NCBI RefSeq assembly: GCF_001244735.1
Contig: NZ_LN868937.1
Span: forward strand, 1,336,946 to 1,400,945
From: Bacillus andreraoultii
Lineage (GTDB): Bacteria; Bacillota; Bacilli; Bacillales; Caldibacillaceae
Direction of reading: 5' to 3'
DNA: 64,000 nt
Shown here: positions 10,589-19,929 of the stretch, one piece after another
Position numbering within the stretch: the first letter of the stretch is position 1
Layout: every line of letters starts with the position of its first letter
The notes under the pieces: model-generated
Database searches by the model: none
Seen by the model: only the letters and a program-made list of their open reading frames with translations
Told to the model about the DNA's origin: nothing
Translations under genes and position numbers: made by a program

Positions 10589-11530
10589 ATGAAATGGTCC
10601 GAGATTAGTATCCATACGACAAATGAAGCAGTTGAACCCATCTCTAATATATTGTATGAAGCTGGCGCTAGTGGGATTGTTATAGAGGATTCCTTTGAAC
10701 TAACGAAAGAACGAGAAGATCGATTTGGGGAAATTTATCAATTAGATCCAAACGATTTTCCTGATGAAGGGGTTATTATCAAGGCGTACTTACCGGTCAA
10801 CAGTTTCTTAGGTGAAACAGTTGAAGAAATTAAGCAAGCAATTAACAATTTAATTCTCTTTAACATTGATATAGGTATAAATAAAGTAACAATTAGTGAA
10901 GTACATGAAGAAGAATGGGCAACAGCTTGGAAAAAATATTACCATCCAGTAAAGATTTCAAGTAAATTTACAATTGTACCAACTTGGGAAGAATATGAAC
11001 CTGTACAAAGTGACGAATTAATTATTGAACTCGATCCAGGCATGGCTTTCGGAACAGGAACACATCCAACAACAGTCATGAGTATCCAAGCTTTAGAGCG
11101 CACAGTAAAAAAGGGGGATTTAGTTATTGATGTTGGAACAGGTTCAGGCGTTTTAAGTATTGCATCAGCATTACTAGAAGCGGGAAAAATTACTGCACTT
11201 GATTTAGATGAAGTTGCTGTTCAAAGTGCGAAATTAAATATTAAACTAAACAAAGTGGACCAACATATTACTGTAAAACAAAATAATCTACTTGATGGGA
11301 TTAATGATCAAGCTGATATTATTGTTGGAAATTTGTTAGCTGAAATTATATTACGGTTTACTGATGATGCTTACCGTTTACTAAACAGTGGTGGCTATTT
11401 CATTACATCAGGAATCATAAATCAAAAGCGAAATGAAGTTGAAAATGCTTTATTACAGTCTGGTTTTACAATTCAAGAAACATTATTGATGGAAGACTGG
11501 GTAACCTTTATCGCGAAAAAACTTGATTAG
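10589..11530 (+). CDS. prmA: Ribosomal protein L11 methyltransferase PrmA
   Basis: A SAM-dependent enzyme that trimethylates ribosomal protein L11. The N-terminal substrate-recognition domain is followed by a Rossmann methyltransferase domain with motif [16 protein letters not shown] (about 182-196), an acidic motif [11 protein letters not shown] and the catalytic-loop region VGNLLAEII. The family signature [13 protein letters not shown] is present. The 313-residue length fits. It starts 21 bp after dnaJ with an AAAGGAG site, the same order as B. subtilis dnaJ-yqeT. Confidence 0.96.
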   Translation: MKWSEISIHTTNEAVEPISNILYEAGASGIVIEDSFELTKEREDRFGEIYQLDPNDFPDEGVIIKAYLPVNSFLGETVEEIKQAINNLILFNIDIGINKVTISEVHEEEWATAWKKYYHPVKISSKFTIVPTWEEYEPVQSDELIIELDPGMAFGTGTHPTTVMSIQALERTVKKGDLVIDVGTGSGVLSIASALLEAGKITALDLDEVAVQSAKLNIKLNKVDQHITVKQNNLLDGINDQADIIVGNLLAEIILRFTDDAYRLLNSGGYFITSGIINQKRNEVENALLQSGFTIQETLLMEDWVTFIAKKLD

Positions 11531-11544
11531 AGAGAGTGAACGAA

Positions 11545-12297
11545 ATGCAGCGGTATTTCTTAAAAAATCAACCTGAAGATAAAGGGATCATACGATTGTT
11601 CGGGGATGACTATCACCATATTGTAAGAGTAATGCGTGGGACAATTGGGGATCAATTTTCTGTTGTTATGCCTGATGGGAAAACTGCATTATGTGCAATT
11701 TCTACTATTTCCCAAGAAAGTGTAGAAGCAACTATCATTGCACTCATTGAAGAAAATCGTGAATTACCAATTAATGTTACGATTGCCAGCGGGTTGCTAA
11801 AAGGGGATAAATTCGATATAGTTATTCAGAAGGGAACCGAACTAGGAGCTGCTGCATTTCTTCCATTTTCCTCGAAAAGATCAATTGTAAAATTGGATGA
11901 AAAAAAGGGGAATAAACGGACTGAACGTTGGCAAAAAATTGCTAAAGAAGCTGCAGAACAATCAGAGCGTAGTCAAATACCTGATTGTCTTCATCCTGTG
12001 ACGTTTCATGACCTATTATCAATGAGCTCCACATTTGAAAAAAAGATTGTCGCTTATGAACAACTGGGTAGAAATAATCAGCAAGACGCTTTTGTAAGCA
12101 TGTTAAACGAGCTTAATAAAGGTGATTCTTTGCTTATCGTCTTTGGCCCTGAAGGCGGATTTTCTGAAGATGAAATTGAAAAGTTAGAAGCTAAAAACTT
12201 CACATTGTGTGGTCTAGGACCTAGAATTTTACGTGCTGAAACTGCACCTTTATACGCATTATCAGCAATCTCATTTTATTTTGAATTATTGAGGTGA
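11545..12297 (+). CDS. rsmE: 16S rRNA (uracil1498-N3)-methyltransferase RsmE
   Basis: RsmE methylates U1498 of 16S rRNA. It has the SPOUT knotted fold: an N-terminal PUA-like part (QRYFLKNQPEDKG) and C-terminal knot motifs IVFGPEGGFSEDEIE and GLGPRILRAETAPLYALSAI. I favour ATG 11545, which gives the conserved MQRYF start and 250 residues; GTG 11536 is in frame but overlaps the probable ribosome site GAGAGAGTGA. The stop overlaps the ribosome-binding site of mtaB, so translational coupling is likely. Confidence 0.95.
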   Translation: MQRYFLKNQPEDKGIIRLFGDDYHHIVRVMRGTIGDQFSVVMPDGKTALCAISTISQESVEATIIALIEENRELPINVTIASGLLKGDKFDIVIQKGTELGAAAFLPFSSKRSIVKLDEKKGNKRTERWQKIAKEAAEQSERSQIPDCLHPVTFHDLLSMSSTFEKKIVAYEQLGRNNQQDAFVSMLNELNKGDSLLIVFGPEGGFSEDEIEKLEAKNFTLCGLGPRILRAETAPLYALSAISFYFELLR

Positions 12298-12302
12298 TTT
12301 TT

Positions 12303-13661
12303 TTGTCTACCGTTGCTTTTTATACACTTGGATGTAAAGTGAATCATTATGAAACAGAAGCGATTTGGCAGTTATTTAAACAAAATGGTTATGAACGTGT
12401 CGATTTTGAACAAAATTCTGATGTTTATGTTATTAATACATGTACAGTAACGAACACAGGCGATAAAAAAAGTCGTCAGGTGATTCGTCGGGCTGTTCGG
12501 CAAAATCCTGATGCTGTCATTTGTGTAACTGGTTGTTATGCTCAAACATCTCCTGCTGAAATTATGGATATACCAGGTGTAGATATCGTGATTGGTACTC
12601 AAGACCGAGTTAAGATGTTAGAGTATATTCAACAATATCAAAATGAACGACAACCGATTAATGCTGTACGAAACATTATGAAAAATCGCGTTTATGAAGA
12701 AATGAGTGTTCCTTACTTTACTGATCGGCATCGGGCATCTTTGAAAATACAAGAAGGGTGTAACAATTTTTGCACATTTTGTATTATTCCTTGGGCTCGG
12801 GGTCTTATGAGATCTCGTGATCCTAAAGAAGTCATCCGTCAAGCGCAAACGTTAGTAGATGCAGGCTATAATGAAATCGTATTAACAGGGATACATACGG
12901 GCGGCTACGGCCAAGACATGAAGGATTATAATTTAGCGATGCTTTTAAAAGATTTAGAGGAACAAGTTCGTGGATTAAAACGACTTCGTATTTCTTCAAT
13001 TGAAGCAAGTCAGCTTACAGATGAAGTTATTCATGTTATTGAAAAATCAAAAGTAATTGTCCGTCATATGCATATACCTCTTCAATCTGGTTCAGATACT
13101 GTTCTTAAACGAATGAGAAGAAAGTATACGATGGCTGAGTATGAAGAAAGACTGTTAAAACTGAAAAAGGCTGTTCCTGATCTTGCTGTAACTTCTGATG
13201 TCATCGTTGGATTTCCTGGAGAAACGGAAGAAGAATTTATGGAAACGTATAATTTTATAAAGAAACATAAATATGCGGAACTGCACGTGTTTCCTTATTC
13301 AAAACGAACAGGCACTCCTGCTGCGAGAATGGAGAATCAAATTGATGAGGAAATTAAAGAAGAGCGTGTTCATCGACTAATTACTTTATCTGACCAATTA
13401 GCAAAAGAATATGCTTCACACTTTGAAGGCGAAGTATTAGACGTTATACCAGAAGAACCGTATAAAGAAGATCCAAATAGCGGATTGTATGAAGGTCATT
13501 CGGATAATTATTTAAAAGTAGTTTTTCCTGCTACAGAAGATATGTTAGGGAAAATTGTCCGTGTGAAAATTACGAAGGCTGGCTATCCATATTGTGAAGG
13601 TCAATTTGTTCGAGTTATTGATGAAGAAGTCGTTCAACAAAGTGAAAAATTGATCATATAG
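12303..13661 (+). CDS. mtaB: tRNA t6A37 methylthiotransferase MtaB
   Basis: A radical-SAM enzyme that converts t6A to ms2t6A at position 37 of ANN-decoding tRNAs. The N-terminal UPF0004 domain carries three cluster cysteines ([31 protein letters not shown]). The radical-SAM CX3CX2C is in [15 protein letters not shown], and a TRAM domain ends the protein. I place the start at TTG 12303 ([12 protein letters not shown]), directly after GAGGTGA. The GTG at 12294 is part of that ribosome site. The 452-residue length fits the family. Confidence 0.96.
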   Translation: MSTVAFYTLGCKVNHYETEAIWQLFKQNGYERVDFEQNSDVYVINTCTVTNTGDKKSRQVIRRAVRQNPDAVICVTGCYAQTSPAEIMDIPGVDIVIGTQDRVKMLEYIQQYQNERQPINAVRNIMKNRVYEEMSVPYFTDRHRASLKIQEGCNNFCTFCIIPWARGLMRSRDPKEVIRQAQTLVDAGYNEIVLTGIHTGGYGQDMKDYNLAMLLKDLEEQVRGLKRLRISSIEASQLTDEVIHVIEKSKVIVRHMHIPLQSGSDTVLKRMRRKYTMAEYEERLLKLKKAVPDLAVTSDVIVGFPGETEEEFMETYNFIKKHKYAELHVFPYSKRTGTPAARMENQIDEEIKEERVHRLITLSDQLAKEYASHFEGEVLDVIPEEPYKEDPNSGLYEGHSDNYLKVVFPATEDMLGKIVRVKITKAGYPYCEGQFVRVIDEEVVQQSEKLII

Positions 13662-13699
13662 CGTATTACATATTACATCAAAAAAGGAGACAACCTGCC

Positions 13700-14353
13700 A
13701 TGGATATCGCAAAATATATTGATCACACTTTATTAAAAGCAGACGCAACAAAGAGTCAAATTGAAACTTTATGTGAAGAAGCAAAGGACTATCGTTTTTG
13801 TTCGGTTTGTGTTAATCCTACATGGGTTTCACTTGCTGCTAATCTATTGAAAGAGACTGATGTAAAAGTATGTACAGTTATTGGTTTTCCTTTAGGCGCA
13901 ACAACGGCTGAATCAAAAGCTTTTGAAACAGTAAATGCCATTCATAATGGAGCTAAGGAAATTGATATGGTTATTAATATTGGTGCACTTCGAGGTGGCG
14001 ATCTTGAAACGGTTAAAAAGGATATCGAAGCGGTTGTTAACGCTGCAAAGAATCAAGCTATCGTAAAAATAATTATTGAAACATCTCTCTTAACCGATGA
14101 AGAAATAGTGACCGCATGTCGTTTATCCGTTGAAGCGGGTGCTGATTTTGTAAAAACTTCAACGGGCTTTTCAACAGGGGGTGCAACTGTTCGTGATATT
14201 AAGCTCATGCGTCAAACGGTAGGACCAAATATAGGTGTAAAAGCATCAGGAGGAGTAAGAACAGCATCTGATGCAAAAGCGATGATTGAAGCGGGTGCTA
14301 CTAGAATTGGAGCAAGTTCCGGGGTAAATATAGTTAAAGATTGGGACAAGTAA
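13700..14353 (+). CDS. deoC: Deoxyribose-phosphate aldolase DeoC
   Basis: DeoC cleaves 2-deoxyribose 5-phosphate to glyceraldehyde 3-phosphate and acetaldehyde in nucleoside catabolism. The Schiff-base lysine sits in [14 protein letters not shown] (about residue 152). Other motifs are [26 protein letters not shown] and [10 protein letters not shown]. The 217-residue length is typical. The start ATG 13700 has AAAAGGAGA upstream. It stands 38 bp after mtaB, probably in the same transcript, and away from the usual deoxynucleoside operon partners (nupC, pdp). A terminator follows. Confidence 0.95.
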   Translation: MDIAKYIDHTLLKADATKSQIETLCEEAKDYRFCSVCVNPTWVSLAANLLKETDVKVCTVIGFPLGATTAESKAFETVNAIHNGAKEIDMVINIGALRGGDLETVKKDIEAVVNAAKNQAIVKIIIETSLLTDEEIVTACRLSVEAGADFVKTSTGFSTGGATVRDIKLMRQTVGPNIGVKASGGVRTASDAKAMIEAGATRIGASSGVNIVKDWDK

Positions 14354-14366
14354 TATTTGTCATTAG

Positions 14367-14413
14367 AAGGTCAGAATCCTCGTTAAAATGAATGAGTGGT
14401 TCTGACCTTTCTT
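14367..14413 (+). terminator. Terminator after deoC
   Basis: A 10-bp stem AAGGTCAGAA (14367-14376) / TTCTGACCTT (14400-14409), followed by TCTTT. Repeat copy A begins directly at its end. Confidence 0.8.
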
Positions 14414-14514
14414 TAGCTAATTGGTAAGTATATATTTTCCAATTTCTACTTTCTAATCCACTATAGTCTCCCGTTTCGCCTTAAGGATCTAGCGTCCCTG
14501 CGTTTCTTTTTTTA
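14411..14514 (+). repeat. Dispersed intergenic repeat, copy A (internally deleted)
   Basis: The left end (AGCTAATTGGTAAGTATA, then TTTTCCAATTTCTACTTTC) and the right end (TCTAGCGTCCCTGCGTTTC, then TTTATC) match the full-length copies at 36248, 40539 and 54896. The middle of about 60 bp is missing or diverged. It lies between the deoC terminator and the stop codon of the convergent transporter gene, whose stop TTA (14512-14514) is inside the repeat end. Confidence 0.65.
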
Positions 14515-15432
14515 TCTTTTATGAATACGCTCGATTAAATAAGCAAACTGTTTAGAAAACGGAAGAAAGATTAAAGAAACGATAACGTTAAAAACGACAC
14601 TTGCATGGGCTAATTGATTTTGTGGAATAGAAGATAATCTTTCCATTATACTAGAAAACTCATGAATGAAAGGTAAAAATAAGGCAACACCTAGTATATT
14701 AAGCCAAATATGTGCATAAACCGATAATTTAGCTTCTCTACCACCACCGATACTAGCAATATAAGCATCGAGACATGTACCGATGTTAGAACCTAGCATA
14801 ATCGAAATGGCAGCTGGTAAAGAGAGAATATTCGCATTTATGAATCCCATTGCAATTCCAGTCATCGCAGTGCTTGATTGAATAATGGCGGTTAGAACAC
14901 ATCCGATAGCAGCAGAAATGATTACATTATTGTTCATATTGTTAAGTAATGGTGTAATGATATCACTAGTTGCTAATGGAGCAGCTAGACGCTCGAAACC
15001 GAACAAAGCAAAAAAGATGGCTCCTAACCCATAGAAAAATAAACCGATATTTCTTGACGATTTATTTGGTATGATTAAGCATAAACTTCCACATAATAAT
15101 AGGGGAACAATCATCTCATTTGTCCCATAAGCTAAAAACTCAATTGTTGCGGTTGTTCCAATATTTGTCCCTAGGATAATTCCGATTGATTGAGGAAAGG
15201 ATAGAAGATTGGCTGAGATTAACCCAACAGTCAAAATCATAACTGCAGAACTACTTTGTAACAAGATGGTTATAAAAATACCGAATAATAGTCCCTTAAA
15301 AGGATTAGAAGTAAACATTAAAAGCCAGTCTCTCATCCTATTTCCGGACAAATTCATAAGGCCTGTCCGCATGATAGACATTCCACCAATAAATAAAAGG
15401 ATATATAATATAAATTGAATAAAAGAAAGCAT
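14512..15432 (-). CDS. yqeW: Na/Pi cotransporter II-related membrane protein (YqeW-like)
   Basis: A 306-residue polytopic membrane protein of the sodium-dependent phosphate cotransporter family. It has the family's inverted duplication, each half carrying the QSSS signature: LLQSSSAVMILTVGLI (about 60) and IIQSSTAMTGIAMGFI (about 185). NIGTT/NIGTC follows each one. No PhoU-like tail is present, unlike the paralogue at 50969. Transport of phosphate is inferred from the family. The start ATG 15432 has GAGGTGAG upstream. It faces deoC across repeat copy A and is divergent from rpsU. Confidence 0.85.
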   Translation of the reverse strand: MLSFIQFILYILLFIGGMSIMRTGLMNLSGNRMRDWLLMFTSNPFKGLLFGIFITILLQSSSAVMILTVGLISANLLSFPQSIGIILGTNIGTTATIEFLAYGTNEMIVPLLLCGSLCLIIPNKSSRNIGLFFYGLGAIFFALFGFERLAAPLATSDIITPLLNNMNNNVIISAAIGCVLTAIIQSSTAMTGIAMGFINANILSLPAAISIMLGSNIGTCLDAYIASIGGGREAKLSVYAHIWLNILGVALFLPFIHEFSSIMERLSSIPQNQLAHASVVFNVIVSLIFLPFSKQFAYLIERIHKR

Positions 15433-15501
15433 GTCCTCACCTCAGGTTCATTTTATTCTTCCTAAGATAAAAACATGTCGTTAAAATTTATATCATAGTA
15501 G

Positions 15502-15530
15502 TTGACCTTACGCGAGTTTTCTATTATAAT
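15502..15530 (+). promoter_or_regulatory. Strong sigma-A promoter of rpsU-yqeY
   Basis: TTGACC (15502-15507), a 17-bp spacer and a consensus TATAAT (15525-15530), about 64 bp upstream of the rpsU start. Confidence 0.9.
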
Positions 15531-15593
15531 TTTGTAGGTACATGGTATTTCCATGTTTGATGTAAGGTGTTTTGTTCGGAGGGAGGGAAAGAT

Positions 15594-15767
15594 ATGTCAA
15601 AAACAGTCGTTCGTAAAAATGAATCCCTTGATGATGCATTGCGTCGTTTCAAACGTCAAGTATCAAAAACGGGTACTCTACAAGAAGTAAGAAAACGCGA
15701 ATTTTACGAGAAGCCAAGTGTAAGACGTAAGAAAAAGTCTGAAGCTGCAAGAAAACGGAAATGGTAA
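15594..15767 (+). CDS. rpsU: 30S ribosomal protein S21
   Basis: A 57-residue, very basic small-subunit protein near the 3' end of 16S rRNA. The sequence [20 protein letters not shown] and the lysine/arginine-rich tail [14 protein letters not shown] are diagnostic. The start is ATG 15594, after GGAGGGAGGG; an upstream in-frame ATG at 15567 lies before that site. It has its own strong promoter and is followed 12 bp later by yqeY. Confidence 0.97.
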   Translation: MSKTVVRKNESLDDALRRFKRQVSKTGTLQEVRKREFYEKPSVRRKKKSEAARKRKW

Positions 15768-15779
15768 GAGGGTGTAATG

Positions 15780-16223
15780 ATGAGTCTTCTCGAACGTTTG
15801 AATGAAGATATGAAGCACGCGATGAAGAACAAGGAAAAGGATAAACTCTCAGTTATTCGGATGATTAAATCTTCTTTACAAAATGAGAGTATTAAGCTTG
15901 GTAAAGAATTATCCGAAGAAGAGGAAATCACTGTTCTATCTCGTGAGGTAAAACAACGAAAAGATTCCCTCCAAGAATTTGAAAAAGCGGGTCGGTCTGA
16001 CTTAGCTGAAAAAATTAAAACAGAACTCACTTATGTCAAAAAGTATTTACCTGAACAATTAAGCGAAGATGAATTAAAAGAGATTATTAAAGAGGCCATA
16101 AAAGAAGTGGGTGCTTCTTCAAAGGCCGATTTGGGTAAAGTAATGTCGGTAGTTATGCCGAAAATAAAAGGAAAAGCAGACGGTTCACTCGTTAATAAAA
16201 TTGTATTAACTGAGTTAGCCTAA
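15780..16223 (+). CDS. yqeY: YqeY (GatB/YqeY-domain protein)
   Basis: A 147-residue protein related to the tail domain of the GatB amidotransferase subunit, proposed to bind tRNA; its role in Bacillus is not settled. Conserved segments include [38 protein letters not shown] and [16 protein letters not shown]. Two adjacent ATGs (15777, 15780) are possible starts; the second gives better spacing from AGAGGGTG. It lies in an operon with rpsU, an arrangement common in bacteria. Confidence 0.93.
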   Translation: MSLLERLNEDMKHAMKNKEKDKLSVIRMIKSSLQNESIKLGKELSEEEEITVLSREVKQRKDSLQEFEKAGRSDLAEKIKTELTYVKKYLPEQLSEDELKEIIKEAIKEVGASSKADLGKVMSVVMPKIKGKADGSLVNKIVLTELA

Positions 16224-16236
16224 ATTATATTCGTTT

Positions 16237-16286
16237 AAAAGAGGCTGTCATGATGTGTTGGCTTAAACACATGGACAGTCTCTTTT
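16237..16286 (+). terminator. Terminator of rpsU-yqeY
   Basis: AAGAGGCTGTC pairs with GACAGTCTCTT across an imperfect loop and is followed by a T-run. Confidence 0.85.
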
Positions 16287-16404
16287 TTATACAATCACTG
16301 TTTATTTCAATATGAACATTGATCGTAAGTGAAATAGTCATGCAATTTGATGGTATGATTACATGGATATATAGACTATTTACGTTGAGTCAAGGTAGTG
16401 AGTA

Positions 16405-16476
16405 AATGGTAGTGGGGCAACGAAAGAAAGATTTTGTCCACATAACCTCTTCGTTCGCTTGGATAAAATTACCATT
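16405..16476 (+). other. Imperfect inverted repeat upstream of nfeD
   Basis: Two nested arm pairs: AATGGTA (16405-16411) with TACCATT (16470-16476), and ATTTTGTCCA (16431-16440) with TGGATAAAAT (16460-16469, one G-U pair). Apart from this element, the yqeY terminator and the sigma-W-type promoter, I see nothing in the 345-bp gap 16224-16568. Confidence 0.5.
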
Positions 16477-16505
16477 ACTTTATTAGATCCAATTTGCATT
16501 ATTTT

Positions 16506-16531
16506 TGAAACCAACTCGCTTCTAACACGTA
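16506..16531 (+). promoter_or_regulatory. Sigma-W-type promoter of nfeD-floA-yqfB
   Basis: TGAAAC (16506-16511), exactly 16 bases, then CGTA (16528-16531): the ECF sigma-W consensus. The orthologous yqeZ-yqfAB operon of B. subtilis is a known sigma-W target, so the assignment rests on both sequence and family knowledge. Confidence 0.88.
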
Positions 16532-16568
16532 TAACATAATACAGACTTTTTAGGGGAGGAGGTTCGCT

Positions 16569-17891
16569 ATGAAAAAACGCTATGTAAATATTTTCTTCTT
16601 CATACTTCTTCTTCCATTAATATTCTTTTTCATACCTTTTCAAGAGGCTAGTGCAAAAAATAGTCCCATTACGTATGCAAAAGTTGACAGTGAAGTTACG
16701 AAAGGGTTAACAGAATTTATTGGAAGAGCTATTTCTATTGCTGAAGATAATGGTTCAGAATCAATCATTTTTGAGCTACATACTCCAGGCGGTGCCGTCG
16801 ATGCAGCCTCTGATATTGCAAAACTATTAAGAAATACAGACGTAAAAACAATTGCTTTTATTAATAACGAAGCATTGTCTGCGGGGGCATATATCGCACT
16901 AAATATGGATGAAATTTATATGGTTCCGAATGCAACAATGGGTGCAGCTGCCGTAATTACACAAGATGGAAATGCTGCCGATAAAAAAGCACAAAGTTAT
17001 TGGCTAGCTGCCATGAAATCAGCCGCAGAACAAAGTGGTCGAGATCCCATTTATGCAATGGCAATGGCAGATGACTCCATTAATCTTCCAAAGTATGATG
17101 CTCCAAAAGGGAAACTACTAACCCTTACAGCATCGCAAAGTTTAGAAGTCGGGTATGCAGAAGGTGTTGTTAAAAGTAAAGATGAATTATTAAATACATT
17201 AGGATACAGTAAGGCGCAAATTGAACAGGTTGATAAATCTTGGTCAGAACGTATTGCTGAGTTTGTAACAAATCCATTTATCATTCCAATATTATTATCA
17301 ATTGGTAGCTTAGGCTTAATCCTTGAACTATACTCTCCAGGATTTGGCTTACCAGGGATTGCAGGTCTTTCATCTTTATTACTATTTTTTTACGGACATT
17401 ATATTGCTGGTTTAGCAGGATATGAATCGCTTATTTTATTCATATTAGGTATAATATTAATTGTCGTGGAATTATTTGTACCTGGAGGAATTCTCGGTTT
17501 TCTTGGTTTAGGTAGTATCCTCATGTCAATTATATTTGCTGGGGAAAATGTTGTATTTATGACGATTAGTTTATTTATTGCTATAGTAGTAGCAATTACA
17601 GCGATGGTGATTTTAGTGAAATTTTTTGGAAAGAAAAACAGATTATTTGGCAAGATTGTTCTACGTGACTCCACAAGTTCAGAACAAGGCTATGTTTCAA
17701 ACTCTTCACGAACAGATCTACTGAATAAAGAGGGAATAACATTAACACCTCTTCGTCCTTCAGGAACAATTATTATCGAAAATGAGCGGGTCGATGCAGT
17801 GACAGAGGGTGGTTTTATCGACACGAATGTAAAAGTGATTGTTGTGAAAGTAGAAGGTGTTCGAGTAGTTGTTCGGGAGTTAAAGGATTAA
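16569..17891 (+). CDS. yqeZ: NfeD-family membrane serine protease (YqeZ)
   Basis: A 440-residue NfeD1b-type protein that partners a flotillin-like protein in membrane organisation and envelope stress. An N-terminal signal peptide (1-30, ending SASA-like EASAKNSP) leads into a ClpP-class protease domain with the nucleophile serine in EALSAGAYIAL (about 113). Several membrane segments span about 235-360, and a C-terminal OB-like NfeD domain ends the protein. ATG 16569 has a GGGGAGGAGG site. It is the first gene of the sigma-W-type operon, and floA follows 38 bp later. Confidence 0.93.
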   Translation: MKKRYVNIFFFILLLPLIFFFIPFQEASAKNSPITYAKVDSEVTKGLTEFIGRAISIAEDNGSESIIFELHTPGGAVDAASDIAKLLRNTDVKTIAFINNEALSAGAYIALNMDEIYMVPNATMGAAAVITQDGNAADKKAQSYWLAAMKSAAEQSGRDPIYAMAMADDSINLPKYDAPKGKLLTLTASQSLEVGYAEGVVKSKDELLNTLGYSKAQIEQVDKSWSERIAEFVTNPFIIPILLSIGSLGLILELYSPGFGLPGIAGLSSLLLFFYGHYIAGLAGYESLILFILGIILIVVELFVPGGILGFLGLGSILMSIIFAGENVVFMTISLFIAIVVAITAMVILVKFFGKKNRLFGKIVLRDSTSSEQGYVSNSSRTDLLNKEGITLTPLRPSGTIIIENERVDAVTEGGFIDTNVKVIVVKVEGVRVVVRELKD

Positions 17892-17929
17892 CCGTATGAA
17901 ATAATAAGATTTATAAGGAGATGAAGTAA

Positions 17930-18925
17930 ATGGGACCCATTAATTTATTTGGACTGATTTTGATTGCAGTCATTATCTTATTTGTTGTATTACTATTATC
18001 ATTTATTCCAGTTGCACTCTGGATATCCGCTTTAGCTGCTGGGGTTAAAGTTAGTATTCTCACACTAATTGGTATGCGTCTACGGAGAGTTATTCCGGGT
18101 CGTATTGTTAACCCGTTAATTAAAGCACATAAAGCAGGCTTACCTGTTGGAATTAACCAATTGGAAAGTCATTATCTCGCAGGTGGTAATGTAGACCGTG
18201 TTGTTAATGCCCTTATTGCTGCTCAACGGGCAAATATTGATTTAACATTTGAACGATGTGCAGCTATTGATTTAGCAGGCCGTGATGTACTAGAAGCCGT
18301 TCAAATGAGTGTTAATCCAAAAGTGATTGAAACACCATTTATATCAGGGGTAGCTTTAAACGGAATTGAAGTAAAGGCGAAAGCACGGATAACTGTCCGC
18401 GCAAATATTGACCGTCTTGTTGGTGGTGCTGGTGAAGAAACCGTTATTGCCCGTGTTGGGGAAGGAATTGTTTCAACAATCGGTTCTTCTGTAGATCATA
18501 AAGCTGTTTTAGAACATCCTGATTTAATCTCACAAACGGTTTTGAAAAAAGGTCTAGATGCAGGTACAGCCTTTGAAATTTTATCCATTGATATTGCAGA
18601 TGTCGATGTTGGTAAAAACATTGGTGCAATCTTACAAACCGACCAAGCTGAAGCTGATAAGAAAATTGCCCAAGCAAAAGCAGAAGAACGACGTGCCTTG
18701 GCTGTTGCTGCTGAACAAGAAATGGTTGCACGCGTACAAGAGATGAGAGCGAAAGTTGTGGAAGCAGAATCAGAAGTACCACTTGCCTTAGCAGAAGCTC
18801 TGAAAACAGGTAACCTTGGTGTTATGGACTATATGAATTATAGAAATATTATGGCTGATACGGATATGAGACAATCTATTAGTAAAGCGACAAACAATGA
18901 CACAAAAGAACAAGACCATAAGTAA
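17930..18925 (+). CDS. floA: Flotillin-like protein FloA
   Basis: A 331-residue SPFH-family scaffold of functional membrane microdomains. An N-terminal membrane hairpin (about 5-45) precedes the SPFH domain; a coiled-coil, alanine/glutamate-rich region (about 235-285) mediates oligomerisation. The family motif [18 protein letters not shown] is present near residue 60. ATG 17930 follows AAGGAGATGA. It shares the sigma-W-type operon with the NfeD protein upstream and yqfB downstream, the same trio as B. subtilis. Confidence 0.95.
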   Translation: MGPINLFGLILIAVIILFVVLLLSFIPVALWISALAAGVKVSILTLIGMRLRRVIPGRIVNPLIKAHKAGLPVGINQLESHYLAGGNVDRVVNALIAAQRANIDLTFERCAAIDLAGRDVLEAVQMSVNPKVIETPFISGVALNGIEVKAKARITVRANIDRLVGGAGEETVIARVGEGIVSTIGSSVDHKAVLEHPDLISQTVLKKGLDAGTAFEILSIDIADVDVGKNIGAILQTDQAEADKKIAQAKAEERRALAVAAEQEMVARVQEMRAKVVEAESEVPLALAEALKTGNLGVMDYMNYRNIMADTDMRQSISKATNNDTKEQDHK

Positions 18926-18950
18926 GGAAAAATAAAGGGGGGACTCCCTC

Positions 18951-19457
18951 GTGATTGATTACTTGTTAAATAATATTCCGTTATTAATCGTTATACTTGG
19001 AGGTATTTTTTCACTTCTTGGTAGACAAGAAGATAAGAAAAAAACGGTTAACAAACCAGTGCAATCAGCGCGACCAAAAGAGGATGAAGAAATAGAATAT
19101 CAGACTTCTCGGACAGAACAACAACCAAAAAGTGAAAATCCGTTTGAAATATTAAAGCGTGAATTTGAAAAACAGTTGAAAACAGAAGTAGAGAAGCATA
19201 AACCAGAATTTAATAAGAATCAGCAAGTTATTAAACCAGAAGTAATTGAAAAAGCAAACATTGAAGAGAAACAAGAGCCATTACCATCGAGACAACAACA
19301 GTTAACTATGGAAATGGAAAAGTTAGAACAAGAATTAGAAAAGAAAAAAGCAGTTTCAACTGTGGTTTTACCTAAATTAACTAGTGAAAAAGTTGTTGAA
19401 GGTATTATTTGGTCTGAAGTACTAGGCCCACCAAGAGCAAAAAAACCATATCGGTGA
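18951..19457 (+). CDS. yqfB: YqfB-like single-pass membrane protein
   Basis: A 168-residue protein with one N-terminal membrane segment (residues about 5-22, LLNNIPLLIVILGGIFSLL) followed by a highly charged, glutamine/glutamate/lysine-rich cytoplasmic part predicted to be helical or disordered. The conserved end is VVEGIIWSEVLGPPRAKKPY. The start is GTG 18951 after AAAGGGGGGA. Third gene of the nfeD-floA unit; identified by position and general architecture. Function unknown. Confidence 0.75.
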   Translation: MIDYLLNNIPLLIVILGGIFSLLGRQEDKKKTVNKPVQSARPKEDEEIEYQTSRTEQQPKSENPFEILKREFEKQLKTEVEKHKPEFNKNQQVIKPEVIEKANIEEKQEPLPSRQQQLTMEMEKLEQELEKKKAVSTVVLPKLTSEKVVEGIIWSEVLGPPRAKKPYR

Positions 19458-19505
19458 AAAATTCAGGATAATACTTAAAACGAAAAAATGAAAAAAAGTG
19501 CTAAT

Positions 19506-19542
19506 ACCCCCTTTTCGTTCATAAATATGAATGAAAGGGGGT
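19506..19542 (+). promoter_or_regulatory. Hairpin covering the yqfC ribosome-binding site
   Basis: A 16-17-bp near-perfect stem: left arm ACCCCCTTTTCGTTCAT (19506-19522), loop AAAT, right arm ATGAATGAAAGGGGGT (19527-19542). The right arm contains the yqfC Shine-Dalgarno sequence GAAAGGGGG. Confidence 0.7.
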
Positions 19543-19548
19543 TCTTTT

Positions 19549-19833
19549 ATGGCCAAAAACTGGAGGCAGAAACTTCAAAGATGGATCACAAATCAACTGG
19601 ATCTCCCAGAAGATGTCATGATGGATTTTCCCCGGATTACGATGGTCGGGCAAATCCATATTTATATTGAAAATCATAAAGGGTTACTCTCCTTTTCAGA
19701 TAAAGAAATTCGTATCATGTTAAGTCAAGGCCAATTACTTATTAAAGGAAAAGAATTTGTTATTAAAACAATTTTACCTGAAGAGTTACTGCTTGAAGGG
19801 AAAATCGAGCAAGTACTATTTCTACCAGAATAA
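19549..19833 (+). CDS. yqfC: Sporulation protein YqfC (YabP/YqfC family)
   Basis: A 94-residue sporulation protein; in B. subtilis yqfC belongs to the mother-cell sigma-E regulon and acts with YqfD. The family core is visible: FPRITMVGQIHIYIENHKG, FSDKEIRIML and LLIKGKEFVIKTILPEEL. The start is ATG 19549 after AAAGGGGG; an ATG at 19531 is in frame but upstream of the ribosome site. That site is buried in a long hairpin, so translation may need prior unfolding. yqfD follows 96 bp later. Confidence 0.9.
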   Translation: MAKNWRQKLQRWITNQLDLPEDVMMDFPRITMVGQIHIYIENHKGLLSFSDKEIRIMLSQGQLLIKGKEFVIKTILPEELLLEGKIEQVLFLPE

Positions 19834-19929
19834 TAGGGATCGACTAGATTACGAATGATTTTTGAGTGGGGGAGCATATTCCCCGCTTTACGAGTATAGT
19901 TCATGATGAAATGCAAGTGGGGTGGAGAA

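Noticed and set aside
18444-18782. Minus-strand open frame inside floA
   Set aside because: Glutamine/leucine-rich shadow of the alanine/glutamate coiled-coil region of floA; no start signal.
19488-19670. Plus-strand frame overlapping yqfC
   Set aside because: Out of frame with yqfC, and its start lies upstream of the hairpin with no ribosome site.
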